This document shows positions 11,351 to 19,581 of a DNA stretch of 64,000 nucleotides, in pieces. The translations under genes and the position numbers were made by a program. Numbering within the stretch: position 1 is the first letter of the stretch; each line of letters begins with the position of its first letter. Source of the stretch: Myxococcus sp. RHSTA-1-4 (GTDB taxonomy: Bacteria; Myxococcota; Myxococcia; Myxococcales; Myxococcaceae); assembly GCF_020037125.1 (NCBI RefSeq), contig NZ_JAIQDG010000001.1, positions 744,001-808,000 on the forward strand, read 5' to 3'. The notes under the pieces were generated by a model. That model was not told where the DNA came from. It did not search any database and saw only the letters and a list, made by a program, of their open reading frames with translations.

Positions 11351-12217
11351 CTAGGGACGGTTCTGGGCGTTGCGCACCTGGTTCCAGATGGCGACGAGCT
11401 CTTCCGCGGACTCCGCGTACTGCGCACCGAGGGTGAATAGCGTCTTCAGGTGCTCGCGTGCGCCGGGCCCTCCTACCACGACGGGAAAGGGCGCGCAGGC
11501 CCGCAGTGCATCCCCGAGCACCTCCAGGAACTCGTCCGGCTCGCGCCGGCGCACGAAGGACAGCGCCACCACGTCCGGCTTCAACTGGACACAGGCCGTC
11601 CTCAGCGCATCCGCCGGAGTGTCCGCGCCCAGCAGCGTCACCCGCCAGCCCTTGCGCTTGAGGTGCACCCCCAGCGCGAGCAGGCCGCCCTCGTGGTGGT
11701 CCTTCGCCGGGCACGCCAGCAGCGCGCGGGCCCCTTCCGGCCCGCTGTCCACGGAGTCCAGTACCTGCCGCAGCCGCTGGCGGATGAAGGCGGACGCCAG
11801 GTGCTCGCGCGCGATGTCCAGCCGCACGCCCATCTCCCGCAGCAGGGGCATGAGGAAGCGGTCGCAGTACGCCTCCACGTCCATGGCGGCCTGCGCCTCG
11901 TCCAGCACGCGCGTCACCTCTTCCCCGTCCAGCACCATGACGGCGGACCAGAAGCGCTCGTTCAGCCGCTCCGGCTGGGGCAGGTCCTTGAGGGGTGTGG
12001 CGCGCACCTGGGCAATGGCCTCGCTCACCGACAGGCCGTCCTGCTGGATGAGCCGCGCCACGCGCCGGATGGCCTCCACCTCGTCGCGCGTGTAGACGCG
12101 GTAGTTGTTCCCCTCCGAGCGGTGCGGGCGCGGGAAGCCGTAGCGCCGCTCCCACGCGCGCAGGGTGGCCTCGCGGATGCCCGTCAGCCGGGCGATGGTG
12201 CGGATGCGCAGCGTCAT
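11351..12217 (-). CDS. carA: CarA-type MerR/B12-domain repressor
   Basis: A 288-residue paralogue of CarH with the same layout: MerR helix-turn-helix (RIRTIARLTGIREATLRAW), cap domain and B12-binding domain. The cobalamin motif is kept (D-x-H-x-x-G as DHHEGG). The tryptophan that precedes EH in the light-sensing cap motif is replaced: the protein reads GVRLDIAREH where CarH has ERWHSGRLSVAQEH. M. xanthus CarA represses the carB operon and can act without B12 (established knowledge); the lost Trp fits this. The start ATG overlaps the stop of the acyltransferase gene (ATGA), so the genes are translationally coupled. Confidence 0.93.
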   Translation of the reverse strand: MTLRIRTIARLTGIREATLRAWERRYGFPRPHRSEGNNYRVYTRDEVEAIRRVARLIQQDGLSVSEAIAQVRATPLKDLPQPERLNERFWSAVMVLDGEEVTRVLDEAQAAMDVEAYCDRFLMPLLREMGVRLDIAREHLASAFIRQRLRQVLDSVDSGPEGARALLACPAKDHHEGGLLALGVHLKRKGWRVTLLGADTPADALRTACVQLKPDVVALSFVRRREPDEFLEVLGDALRACAPFPVVVGGPGAREHLKTLFTLGAQYAESAEELVAIWNQVRNAQNRP

Positions 12218-12891
12218 CGCGCCATTCCCCGGGCGGCATCCCAGCGCTCCGCCACGCCCCGCGCTCCGGACACCTTGCGCGTGAAGCCCTCCAGCGCCGT
12301 CACCGCCGCCAGCCGCTTCACCACCGACTCCAGCCCGTCCTGGAAGAGCGTCAGCGGGCCCGGAGGATGCGGCGTGCCCACCTCCAGCAGCACGTCCGGC
12401 AGCTCGTGCTCGAAGAAGGCGTAGCGGATGCCGATGGGCAGGCACTCCACCCTGGACACCCGCGCCAGCAGCTCCACGCCGCGCTCCAACTGGAGCGGCA
12501 TCACGCCGAAGGGGCGGTGCTCGCCCTCCGGGAAGACGTACAGCGCCGCGCGCGGCCGGCGCAGCAGCTCCCTGGCGTAGCGCAGCGACTCCACCGACGA
12601 CGCCGCGTCCTTGCGGCGGATGCTGAAGGCGCCGATGCGCGCGAGGAAGCGGTAGCGCCGCAGGTTCTCCTCCTCCATGAGGCAATAGCCGTCCCACCCC
12701 GTCACCCGGCCGAGCTGGTGCAGGACGAAGCCGTCCCACCAGTTGGAGTGGTTCAGGTACACGAGCCGCCCCGCGCCGTCCGAGGGCAGCGTCCCGCGCA
12801 CCCACAGGCCACGGAACGCCGAGCGGAACTTCCGCCCGATGTACGCGTCCAGCAACCAGCCGAAGGGCCCCCCTTTCGCCGCGCGAATCAC
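12214..12891 (-). CDS. PlsC-like acyltransferase of the carotenoid operon
   Basis: A 225-residue member of the 1-acylglycerol-3-phosphate acyltransferase superfamily. It has the catalytic HX4D motif in NHSNWWDG and the acceptor-site motif FPEGEHRP. The start is a GTG overlapping the crtYd stop (GTGA). It lies inside the carotenoid operon beside a glycosyltransferase gene. Myxobacteria make carotenoid glucoside fatty-acid esters, so I infer that this enzyme acylates the sugar. A general phospholipid role cannot be excluded. Confidence 0.82.
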   Translation of the reverse strand: MIRAAKGGPFGWLLDAYIGRKFRSAFRGLWVRGTLPSDGAGRLVYLNHSNWWDGFVLHQLGRVTGWDGYCLMEEENLRRYRFLARIGAFSIRRKDAASSVESLRYARELLRRPRAALYVFPEGEHRPFGVMPLQLERGVELLARVSRVECLPIGIRYAFFEHELPDVLLEVGTPHPPGPLTLFQDGLESVVKRLAAVTALEGFTRKVSGARGVAERWDAARGMAR

Positions 12892-13238
12892 GACGCCCGG
12901 ACCTCCCGTATCCGCTCCACCAGCGCGGTGAACAGGGCCAGCCCCAGCGACACCAGCACGCTGGTCAGCAGGAAGAAGAGCACCTCCTCCAGCGGCACCA
13001 GCCCCAGGTACACGCCCAGGTGCTTGCCCTCGCCGAAGTTCCAGATGCCCGTGGAGATGGCGAGGTGGTCCGCCACCGACAGGTAGATGCCCATGATGAA
13101 GGCCGGCGGCAGCACCGCCTTCAGCACGGCGCCCGTGCGCTGCTTGTAGTGCCGGGCCAGGACCACGAGCTGGAAGACGATGAGCGGCAGCGCCCAGCCC
13201 AGCAGGTGGATGAGGTAGGCCCACTTCGTCTCCATCAT
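12888..13238 (-). CDS. crtYd: Lycopene cyclase subunit (CrtYd-like)
   Basis: A 116-residue membrane protein of the heterodimeric lycopene cyclase family. It has three predicted helices and the family pattern LVPLEEVLFFLL, an acidic pair before a hydrophobic helix, which is the conserved active-site feature. It closes a beta-ionone ring on lycopene together with the adjacent CrtYc subunit. The start codons ATGATG (13238/13235) overlap the stop of crtYc; I took the first. Confidence 0.9.
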   Translation of the reverse strand: MMETKWAYLIHLLGWALPLIVFQLVVLARHYKQRTGAVLKAVLPPAFIMGIYLSVADHLAISTGIWNFGEGKHLGVYLGLVPLEEVLFFLLTSVLVSLGLALFTALVERIREVRAS

Positions 13239-13624
13239 GGCGCCGCCTCCCGAGCCGTCAGCTTCCCGTCGCGGGTGCGCTCCGGGGGGCGCGCCTCCGG
13301 CCGCTGCGCCGACGGCGACGTGCCCAGGGCCCGCGCCAGCCGCGCCCTCGCCCACAGCCCCACCAGCAGCGTCTGGAGGCCGAAGAAGAGGTACTCCTCC
13401 AGCGGCAGGTAGCCCAGCTTGATGCCCCAGATGCGCTCCGGGTCGAAGCCCCACAGGCCCCACTTCACCGCCAGGTTGTCCCAGGGTGACGTGGCCGCGT
13501 AGACGACGACGAGCAGCAGCCCCATGGGCGCCAGGCTCCACGCGGTGAAGGTCCGCCGGTAGCGCCACATCAGGAAGAGGATGGGCAGCACCACGAACAG
13601 TCCGAGGAATCGCGCGTAGGTCAT
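13235..13624 (-). CDS. crtYc: Lycopene cyclase subunit (CrtYc-like)
   Basis: A 129-residue partner of CrtYd with three membrane helices and the motif SPWDNLAVKWGLWGFDP followed by GYLPLEEYLFF. The PLEE motif occurs in both subunits, as expected for the two-gene cyclase of myxobacteria and actinobacteria. The C-terminal 30 residues are charged and probably cytoplasmic. It overlaps its upstream and downstream neighbours by four bases each, so near-equal expression of the subunits is likely. Confidence 0.9.
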   Translation of the reverse strand: MTYARFLGLFVVLPILFLMWRYRRTFTAWSLAPMGLLLVVVYAATSPWDNLAVKWGLWGFDPERIWGIKLGYLPLEEYLFFGLQTLLVGLWARARLARALGTSPSAQRPEARPPERTRDGKLTAREAAP

Positions 13625-14775
13625 CGCGGCCCTCCACTCAGCTCCGGCCACACCCGTACCATTCGTCCTCCGGGCCGCAACGCATACGTGTGCCCCCTCC
13701 ACGTCACCGTGCCCTGCTGCCACAGCGAGCACAGGAAGGCCGCCAGCAGCAGCGCTTCCCCCAGCAACCAGTCCGTGAGCGCATGCGGCAACCCCCTGTC
13801 CACCGCCGTGGGCCGCGCCTCTGCTCCAGGACTCACGGCGGTGCTGAGCGTGGCGAGCCGCAGGGACAGCAGGGTGCGGACTCCGACGAGCAGACTCACC
13901 GCGCCCACCAGTACGGGTGAGCCCATCACCGCGGCCAGCAACACCAGCGGGGGCGTGGCGGTGAAGAGCAGCGGCACCGTGGGGTACAGCGCGGGACGGT
14001 GGCTGGACAGCACCTGCATCCAGCGTGTGAAGCGAGCCAGCGGCGTGGACCAGGAGCCCACCGCGCCCACCGGCACCACCGCCGGTGCCGCGCTCAGCGC
14101 CACGTCCAGGCCCCGCGCGTGCAGCCGCTTCGACAGTTCCAGGTCCTCGCCGATGTGGTCCGCGAGTTCCTTCAGTGACTCCATCGCCGAGGGAGACAGC
14201 CCCAGCGCCTTGCCGCAGACGGCCTTCGCCCCCGCGCTCATCACGTCGAGCGCGCGGAAGCTGTGGTGCGTGTAGCGCAGCAGCCCGGTCATGGCGCGGC
14301 TGGCTCCGTCCCCCGGGTCCACCGGCGTCGGCGCCGCCGTGCTCAGCGCCGCGGCGCCCGAGGCCACCGGTGCCGCCAGCCCCTCCACCAGCGCCCCCGT
14401 CACCGCCACGTCCGCGTCCACCGCGAGCACCACGCGGCCCTGCGTCTGGAGCACCTCCAGCGCGTACAGCAGGTGGCCCACCTTCCGGTTGGGCGTCAGC
14501 GGGTCGCTCGGCAGCCAGCGCACGCCCGGCGCGAGGCGCGGGCGGTACGGAGACACCACGACCTGCTCCAGCGGTCCCGCGTAGTCGATGGGTGCCGCGA
14601 GGTTCTCCAGCTCGCGCGGCGTGGGCGCGTCCACCGGGCGCAGCAGCAGCACCGGTGGCAGCGTGCCCGCCGAAGAGGCCGCGGGCCGCGCACGGAGCAG
14701 CCGCGCCAGGGCCACGCCACTGAAGCCCGTGGCGAGCACCGCCCACGTGAGGGAGGCAAGGACGAGGACGCTCAT
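13621..14775 (-). CDS. GT21-like glycosyltransferase of the carotenoid operon
   Basis: A 384-residue membrane glycosyltransferase with an N-terminal helix, a catalytic domain and C-terminal helices. It resembles the ceramide glucosyltransferase/HpnI group. The conserved residues are a DxD-type AVDADV, an acidic GEDLELSKRL, and the processivity motif R-x-x-R-W in ARFTRWMQ. Its place between crtC and crtYc suggests that it glucosylates the hydroxyl made by CrtC, giving the carotenoid glucosides known from myxobacteria. That substrate is inferred from context. It is separated from crtC by 76 bases, the largest gap in the operon. Confidence 0.82.
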   Translation of the reverse strand: MSVLVLASLTWAVLATGFSGVALARLLRARPAASSAGTLPPVLLLRPVDAPTPRELENLAAPIDYAGPLEQVVVSPYRPRLAPGVRWLPSDPLTPNRKVGHLLYALEVLQTQGRVVLAVDADVAVTGALVEGLAAPVASGAAALSTAAPTPVDPGDGASRAMTGLLRYTHHSFRALDVMSAGAKAVCGKALGLSPSAMESLKELADHIGEDLELSKRLHARGLDVALSAAPAVVPVGAVGSWSTPLARFTRWMQVLSSHRPALYPTVPLLFTATPPLVLLAAVMGSPVLVGAVSLLVGVRTLLSLRLATLSTAVSPGAEARPTAVDRGLPHALTDWLLGEALLLAAFLCSLWQQGTVTWRGHTYALRPGGRMVRVWPELSGGPR

Positions 14776-14851
14776 GGAGCCAGCCCTCCATGAATGCGGA
14801 GGTGCGCCATGCCATGACCGAGGCACGGGGATGAAGCAGGCACGTACGCGC

Positions 14852-15787
14852 TCATGCGGCCCGTCCCATGCGCGTGCGGAAGTGCGCCATCCAGCGGATG
14901 AAGGGCGAGTGGAAGCGGCGGAAGTCCGCCACCTCGCCCAGTGAGTCCAACGCGCCCTGCCGCGCCTCCAGCCGCGCGTAGAAGGGCGACGACTCCAGCA
15001 GCCGGGGCTCGCCCACCACCTCATTGCCCGCGTGCAGCCTCGACGGCACCCGCAGCCCCCAGCCGGTGATGCTCGTCGGCCGCGCCTCCTGCACCGGCCC
15101 CCGCTCGCACCGCACCCCGCTCTCACACGCCACCACGCGCAGGGGCGGCACCCCGTCCGGCAGGTGGTAGTCCACCACCGTCTCGCCCTCGCGGTGCGTG
15201 CGCGCCCAGTGCCAGCCGGGCAGCCTCGCTCCCAGCAGCTCCTCGCCGTGGTTGGTGTCGTGGTAGCCCAGCCCCCCGGCCTCCACACCGAGCGACGGCA
15301 CCTCCAGCCGGGCCCTCGCGCGAGGCGCCAGCGCCTGCCAGTAGTGAGGCAGCTCCGGCATGAGCCGCACCACCTCGCCCACGGGCGTCATCGGCTCCAG
15401 CGTGAGGCGCGCGCGCACCGGCCGCCCCCACGGTGCCGTCCAGTCCTCCACCTCCATCCGCACCGTGCCCGCCTCAGGGCCACTGTCCGCGTACGTCAGC
15501 GTGGAACGCCCGATGCGCAGCCGCCCCGGCGGCTCCAGCTCCGTGCGCGGGTACTCGCTCAGCACCCACAGCCGGCGCACGCCCTCGTGGTACAGCGCGA
15601 AGTTCACCGCGCTGTGCTCCAGCGGCCTCCCGCCACGCCGCGCATTCACCGAGTAGCGCGGCGAGAAGAGCGAGCCCAGCATGAAGATGCACACCGCGCT
15701 GAACGGCCCCGCGGTGACGTCCGCGTAGAACCAGCGATACGCACCGGCCTCGGCCGGCAGCTCGGGAAGGTGGCCGAGCGGCTTCAT
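14852..15787 (-). CDS. crtC: Carotenoid 1,2-hydratase
   Basis: A 311-residue member of the CrtC hydratase family, which adds water to the psi end group of acyclic carotenoids to give a 1-hydroxy group. Recognisable features are the N-terminal EAGAYRWFYADV segment, the LGSLFSPRYS motif and the GYHDTNHGEE motif. The start ATG overlaps the stop of the crtD-like gene (ATGA). Together with the desaturase encoded just before it and the glycosyltransferase after it, it defines the acyclic end of the final pigment. There is no signal peptide. Confidence 0.9.
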   Translation of the reverse strand: MKPLGHLPELPAEAGAYRWFYADVTAGPFSAVCIFMLGSLFSPRYSVNARRGGRPLEHSAVNFALYHEGVRRLWVLSEYPRTELEPPGRLRIGRSTLTYADSGPEAGTVRMEVEDWTAPWGRPVRARLTLEPMTPVGEVVRLMPELPHYWQALAPRARARLEVPSLGVEAGGLGYHDTNHGEELLGARLPGWHWARTHREGETVVDYHLPDGVPPLRVVACESGVRCERGPVQEARPTSITGWGLRVPSRLHAGNEVVGEPRLLESSPFYARLEARQGALDSLGEVADFRRFHSPFIRWMAHFRTRMGRAA

Positions 15788-17241
15788 ACACTCCTCCTCA
15801 GGTGCTGCGACGCCAGCTCCGCCGCGAAGCGGCCGGACAGCATCACCAGCGGCACCCCGCCGCCCGGATGCGTGCCCCCACCCGCGAAGAACAGCCCCGG
15901 CGTGCCACCACGGATGCGAGGCCGGCGGAAGGGCCCGAACCTCCCGTGCGGCAGGAAGCCGTAGATGGAGCCCCCCGGAGCCCCCTGCGCCGCCAGGTCC
16001 ACCGGCGTGCGCTGGCCGATGACGCGCGTGCGCCCTCGCAGCTCCGGGAAGTGCTGGTACAGCTTGTCGAACATCTGCGCCTTCACGCGCTCGGCCCCCA
16101 GCTCCCAGCTCCGGGCCGCCCGCTCCGCCGCCTCCGGCCCCACGGGCAGCGGCGGCGCGTTCACCATGACGAACAGCCCCGTGCGCCCCGGCGGCGCCAT
16201 GGTGGAGTCCGTGGCGGAGGGGTTGCAGAAATACACCGTGGGGTCCGACGCGAGCTGCCCGCTGAACAGCTCGTCGAACTCGCGCCGGTAGTCGCTACCG
16301 AAGAGAACCGTGTGGTGCGGCAGCGGCGGCCGCCCGTCCACCTCCAGCAGCAGCACGAAGCCGGACAGCGCCAGCGGCTCGTCCGCCCGGTGCAGCGACT
16401 CCAGCGGGTCCGCGTTCACCACCACGCTGTCGAACGCCTCCGCGTCGCCCTGGGGACCCACGCGGTAGCCACCACCGGTGCGCTCGAATCGGGCACGCGT
16501 GTTGAGGCGCACCGTGACGCCCAGCCGCCGCACCGCCTGCCCCAACGCCTCCACCAGCGCCCCTACGCCGCCGCGCGCGTGGTGCACGCCATGGGCATGC
16601 TCGATGTGGGGAATCAGCGCGAAGGCCGCGCTCGCCTGGTAGGGCGACGCCCCCGCGTAGGTGGCGAAGCGGCCCACGTACTGGTGCATGTGGTCCGTCT
16701 TGAAGTGCTTCAGCGCCAGCGCATGCAGGGTGTCCAGCTTCATCCCCGCCAGGACGGCGCCCACGCCTCGCTTCGCCACGCGAGCCATGAAGCCGGCCAT
16801 GCCCTCGAACGGGGCCTCCAGGTACGGCTCGCCCGCGGCGCGCCAGATGGCCGCGGACTCCTCGTAGAAGGTGCGCACGCCGCGCCGCTCGCTCGGCCTC
16901 AGGTCGCACGCGCTCTCCGCCATGCGCTCCAGGTCCTTGTACGCGGTGAAGCCGCACCCATCCGCGAAGCGGTAGGTGCACTGCGGCTCCAGCTCCGTGA
17001 GCGGCGGCAGCAAATCCAACGCGTCCAGTTGCTGGAACGTGCCCCGCACCAGGCCGGGCAGCGTCAGCAGCGTGGGCCCGGTGTCCAGGGTGATGCCGTC
17101 CACGGTGACGGCCCGGGCCTTGCCGCCCAGCGAGGGACTCCCCTCGAAGAGCGTCACCGAGTGCCCTTCCTTCGCCAGCAGCCCGGCGGCCGTGAGGCCT
17201 CCGATGCCACCGCCGACCACCGCCACGCGGGTGCGCTTCAT
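15784..17241 (-). CDS. crtD: CrtD/CrtI-family carotenoid desaturase
   Basis: A 485-residue FAD-dependent amine-oxidase-fold desaturase. The N-terminal dinucleotide motif is VVGGGIGGLTAAGLLAKEG, and the C-terminal FAD motif is GLFFAGGGTHPGGGVPLVML, typical of CrtI/CrtD/CrtN proteins. Because a second CrtI-type gene sits next to crtB and this one overlaps crtC, I infer a 1-hydroxycarotenoid 3,4-desaturase (CrtD). An alternative is the second phytoene desaturase, since myxobacteria split phytoene desaturation between two CrtI proteins. Substrate assignment needs enzyme or mutant data; the family assignment is secure. Confidence 0.85.
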   Translation of the reverse strand: MKRTRVAVVGGGIGGLTAAGLLAKEGHSVTLFEGSPSLGGKARAVTVDGITLDTGPTLLTLPGLVRGTFQQLDALDLLPPLTELEPQCTYRFADGCGFTAYKDLERMAESACDLRPSERRGVRTFYEESAAIWRAAGEPYLEAPFEGMAGFMARVAKRGVGAVLAGMKLDTLHALALKHFKTDHMHQYVGRFATYAGASPYQASAAFALIPHIEHAHGVHHARGGVGALVEALGQAVRRLGVTVRLNTRARFERTGGGYRVGPQGDAEAFDSVVVNADPLESLHRADEPLALSGFVLLLEVDGRPPLPHHTVLFGSDYRREFDELFSGQLASDPTVYFCNPSATDSTMAPPGRTGLFVMVNAPPLPVGPEAAERAARSWELGAERVKAQMFDKLYQHFPELRGRTRVIGQRTPVDLAAQGAPGGSIYGFLPHGRFGPFRRPRIRGGTPGLFFAGGGTHPGGGVPLVMLSGRFAAELASQHLRRSV

Positions 17242-18563
17242 CCCCCGACTCCCTTCCGCCGGGCGACTTCCGCCGCGAGGATTTCCCTCGCGCGCTCCGG
17301 CCGGTAGACGCGCTCGCGCGACAGGCGCTCGGCGACGATTTCGATGAGCTCGCCGTACGCCCCCGCCTCGGCCGCCACGCGCCGCGCGTGCAACGCCATG
17401 TGGCCCTTCTGGATGCCCTCGGTGGATAGCGCCTTGAGCGCCGCCAGGTTGGTGGCCAGCCCCGCGGCCCCAGCCAGTCCCGCCAGGTCCAGCGCCCCCG
17501 ACACCCCCGCCAGCTTCAGCGCCCGCTTCACGCCCGGGTGCGTACGCGCGGCGCCACCCGCCGTGGACGTGGCCAGCGGCATGAACAGCTCGCCCTCCAG
17601 CACCCCGTCCCCACCCGCGCGCCACGTGGTGAGCGGCCCGTAGGTTCCGGAGCGCGCCGCCCACGCGTGCGCCCCCGCCTCCACCGCGCGCCAGTCGTTG
17701 CCACACGCCACCAGCACCGCGTCCACGCCGTTCATCACCCCCTTGTTGTGGGTGACGGCCCGGTACGGGTCCAGCTCCGCGAAGCGGTGCGCCGCCAGGA
17801 TGCCGTCGCGCACCGCTCCGCCGTCCGGGAAGCCCTCGGACACCAGGGCGGAGGCAGGCACCCGCGCGCGCACGCGCACCTTCCGGCGGTCCGCGAGGTT
17901 GGTGAGAATCTTCAACCCCGGCCGCGCCCCGGTCAGCTCCGCCAGCCGCGGCGCCATGCCCTCCGCCACCGAGTTGACGCAGTTGGCGCCCATGGCATCC
18001 CGCGTGTCGATGTGCAGGTGCACCACCAGCGTGGTGGCGTCCAGCACCCGGACCTCGATTTCACGCGTGCCACCACCGCGCTCACACATGGCGGGGATGA
18101 GCGCGTCCGCCTCCGCCAGCAGGAAGGCCCGGTGCGCGTGCAGCGCCGCGCGTGCCTCCTCCAGCGAGGGCACGTCCAGCAGCTCCACCTGCGCGGTGGT
18201 AATCGGCGGGTCCGCCTCCACCGTGAAGCCTCCGGCCTCCGCGCACAGGCGCGCGGCATAGGAGGCCGCGGCGATGATGGAGGGCTCCTCCACCGCCATG
18301 GGGACGAGCCGCTCCCGCCCGTCCACCACGAAGTTGAGCGCCACGCCCAACGGCAGCCCGTGGATGCCAATGACGTTCTCCACCATGGCGTCCGCGCACG
18401 CCTCGTCGAAGCCGGCCAGCCCCGCCAGCGACTCCACCTCGTCCGGGGCCACCCAGCGCGCCTCCACCAGCCGCGCCCTCCGGCGCTCCGGGGACTGGCG
18501 GTAGAAGCCCGACAGGCGCGAGGTGCGCTTCACCTGCAATGTCTTCACGCGGTCGTCGCTCAT
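17238..18563 (-). CDS. mvaA: Hydroxymethylglutaryl-CoA reductase, class II-like
   Basis: A 441-residue HMG-CoA reductase that makes mevalonate for isoprenoid supply. Visible motifs are ENVIGIHGLPLGVALNF (catalytic Glu), DAMGANCVNSVAEG (NAD(P) and substrate loop), THNKGVMNGVDAV (catalytic Lys) and KGHMALHAR (catalytic His near the C-terminus). The length fits soluble bacterial class II enzymes, and there is no membrane anchor. Its place between crtB and crtD puts precursor supply under the same light control as the pigment enzymes. Seven bases separate its start from the crtB stop, and its stop overlaps the next start. Confidence 0.93.
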   Translation of the reverse strand: MSDDRVKTLQVKRTSRLSGFYRQSPERRRARLVEARWVAPDEVESLAGLAGFDEACADAMVENVIGIHGLPLGVALNFVVDGRERLVPMAVEEPSIIAAASYAARLCAEAGGFTVEADPPITTAQVELLDVPSLEEARAALHAHRAFLLAEADALIPAMCERGGGTREIEVRVLDATTLVVHLHIDTRDAMGANCVNSVAEGMAPRLAELTGARPGLKILTNLADRRKVRVRARVPASALVSEGFPDGGAVRDGILAAHRFAELDPYRAVTHNKGVMNGVDAVLVACGNDWRAVEAGAHAWAARSGTYGPLTTWRAGGDGVLEGELFMPLATSTAGGAARTHPGVKRALKLAGVSGALDLAGLAGAAGLATNLAALKALSTEGIQKGHMALHARRVAAEAGAYGELIEIVAERLSRERVYRPERAREILAAEVARRKGVGG

Positions 18564-18570
18564 CGCGTCC

Positions 18571-19581
18571 TCACCCTCCCGTCCCGGTCGGCAGCAAAGG
18601 CACCCGCACCTCGCCCCGGGGCACGGGCAGCACCGAGCCGGGCCGCACGAAGGCGGCCGTGGCCAGCGCCAGCTTGCGGCGCGTCGTCGTATGGGCGCGC
18701 CCGCTGAACACGTCGTAGTCGCGCGCCTCGATGTCGCGCAGGATGTCCCCGTAGATGGCGCCCATCAGCCGCACCATCCGCTGGCTGCCGAAGCCGGTGA
18801 GGTAGTGCACCCCCGCCGCCGCCCTCGCGTAGTACGCGCGCGCCCGGTCCACCTGGAAGCGCATGAAGGCCCGCCAGCGCTCGTCCACCTTCCCGCGCTG
18901 GAGGTCCTCCTCGGACAGCCCGAAGGCGGCCAGCTCCTCCGACGGCAGGTACACGCGGCCCCGCTCCAGGTCCTCGCGCACGTCGCGCAGGATGTTGGTG
19001 AGCTGCATGGCCCGGCCCAGGTCCGCCGCCGGCCGGGCCGCCTCCGCGTCCGAGCAGCCCAGCACCGGCGTCAGCATCAGCCCCACCACACCCGCCACCC
19101 GGTAGCAGTAGAGGTCCAGTTCCTCCCACGTGTGGTAGCGGCTCTTCGTCAGGTCCATCTCCATGCCGGAGATGAGGTCCTGGAAGGGCTGCTCCGGAAT
19201 CCGGTAGTGGCGCACCGTGTGCTTCAGCGCGGCGAACTCGCCCGCGTCCCACGGGGACTGGGCCTCCGCCGTCATCAGCCGCTCGGCGGGAGAGCCCAGC
19301 TCCCGTGACGCCAGCTCCGGCATGGGCAGGTACACCTCCGCCACCATCTGCCGCGCCTTCGCCAGCCGCACGGACAGGTCGATGGGCACCACGTTCTCTC
19401 CGTCCCCGTCCACCATGTCGTCCAGCCGCCGGCAGAAGGCGTAGAGCGCGAAGGCCGCCTTCCGCCGCTGCCCGAAGAGCAGGTACGAGGCGAAGTAGAA
19501 GCTCCTGGCGTGGTGGCGCGTGACGCCCTTGGCCAGCCAGTACCCGCGCGCCACCAGCCCCTTCTCCTCGTGCGAGTTCAT
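18571..19581 (-). CDS. crtB: Phytoene synthase
   Basis: A 336-residue squalene/phytoene synthase that condenses two geranylgeranyl diphosphates into phytoene. The two Asp-rich Mg-binding motifs are present: FCRRLDDMVDGD near the N-terminus and LTNILRDVREDLERGRVYLP in the middle. The N-terminal HHARSFYFASYLL segment is also typical. The start ATG overlaps the crtI stop. The last 40 residues are divergent and may be disordered. Confidence 0.94.
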   Translation of the reverse strand: MNSHEEKGLVARGYWLAKGVTRHHARSFYFASYLLFGQRRKAAFALYAFCRRLDDMVDGDGENVVPIDLSVRLAKARQMVAEVYLPMPELASRELGSPAERLMTAEAQSPWDAGEFAALKHTVRHYRIPEQPFQDLISGMEMDLTKSRYHTWEELDLYCYRVAGVVGLMLTPVLGCSDAEAARPAADLGRAMQLTNILRDVREDLERGRVYLPSEELAAFGLSEEDLQRGKVDERWRAFMRFQVDRARAYYARAAAGVHYLTGFGSQRMVRLMGAIYGDILRDIEARDYDVFSGRAHTTTRRKLALATAAFVRPGSVLPVPRGEVRVPLLPTGTGG

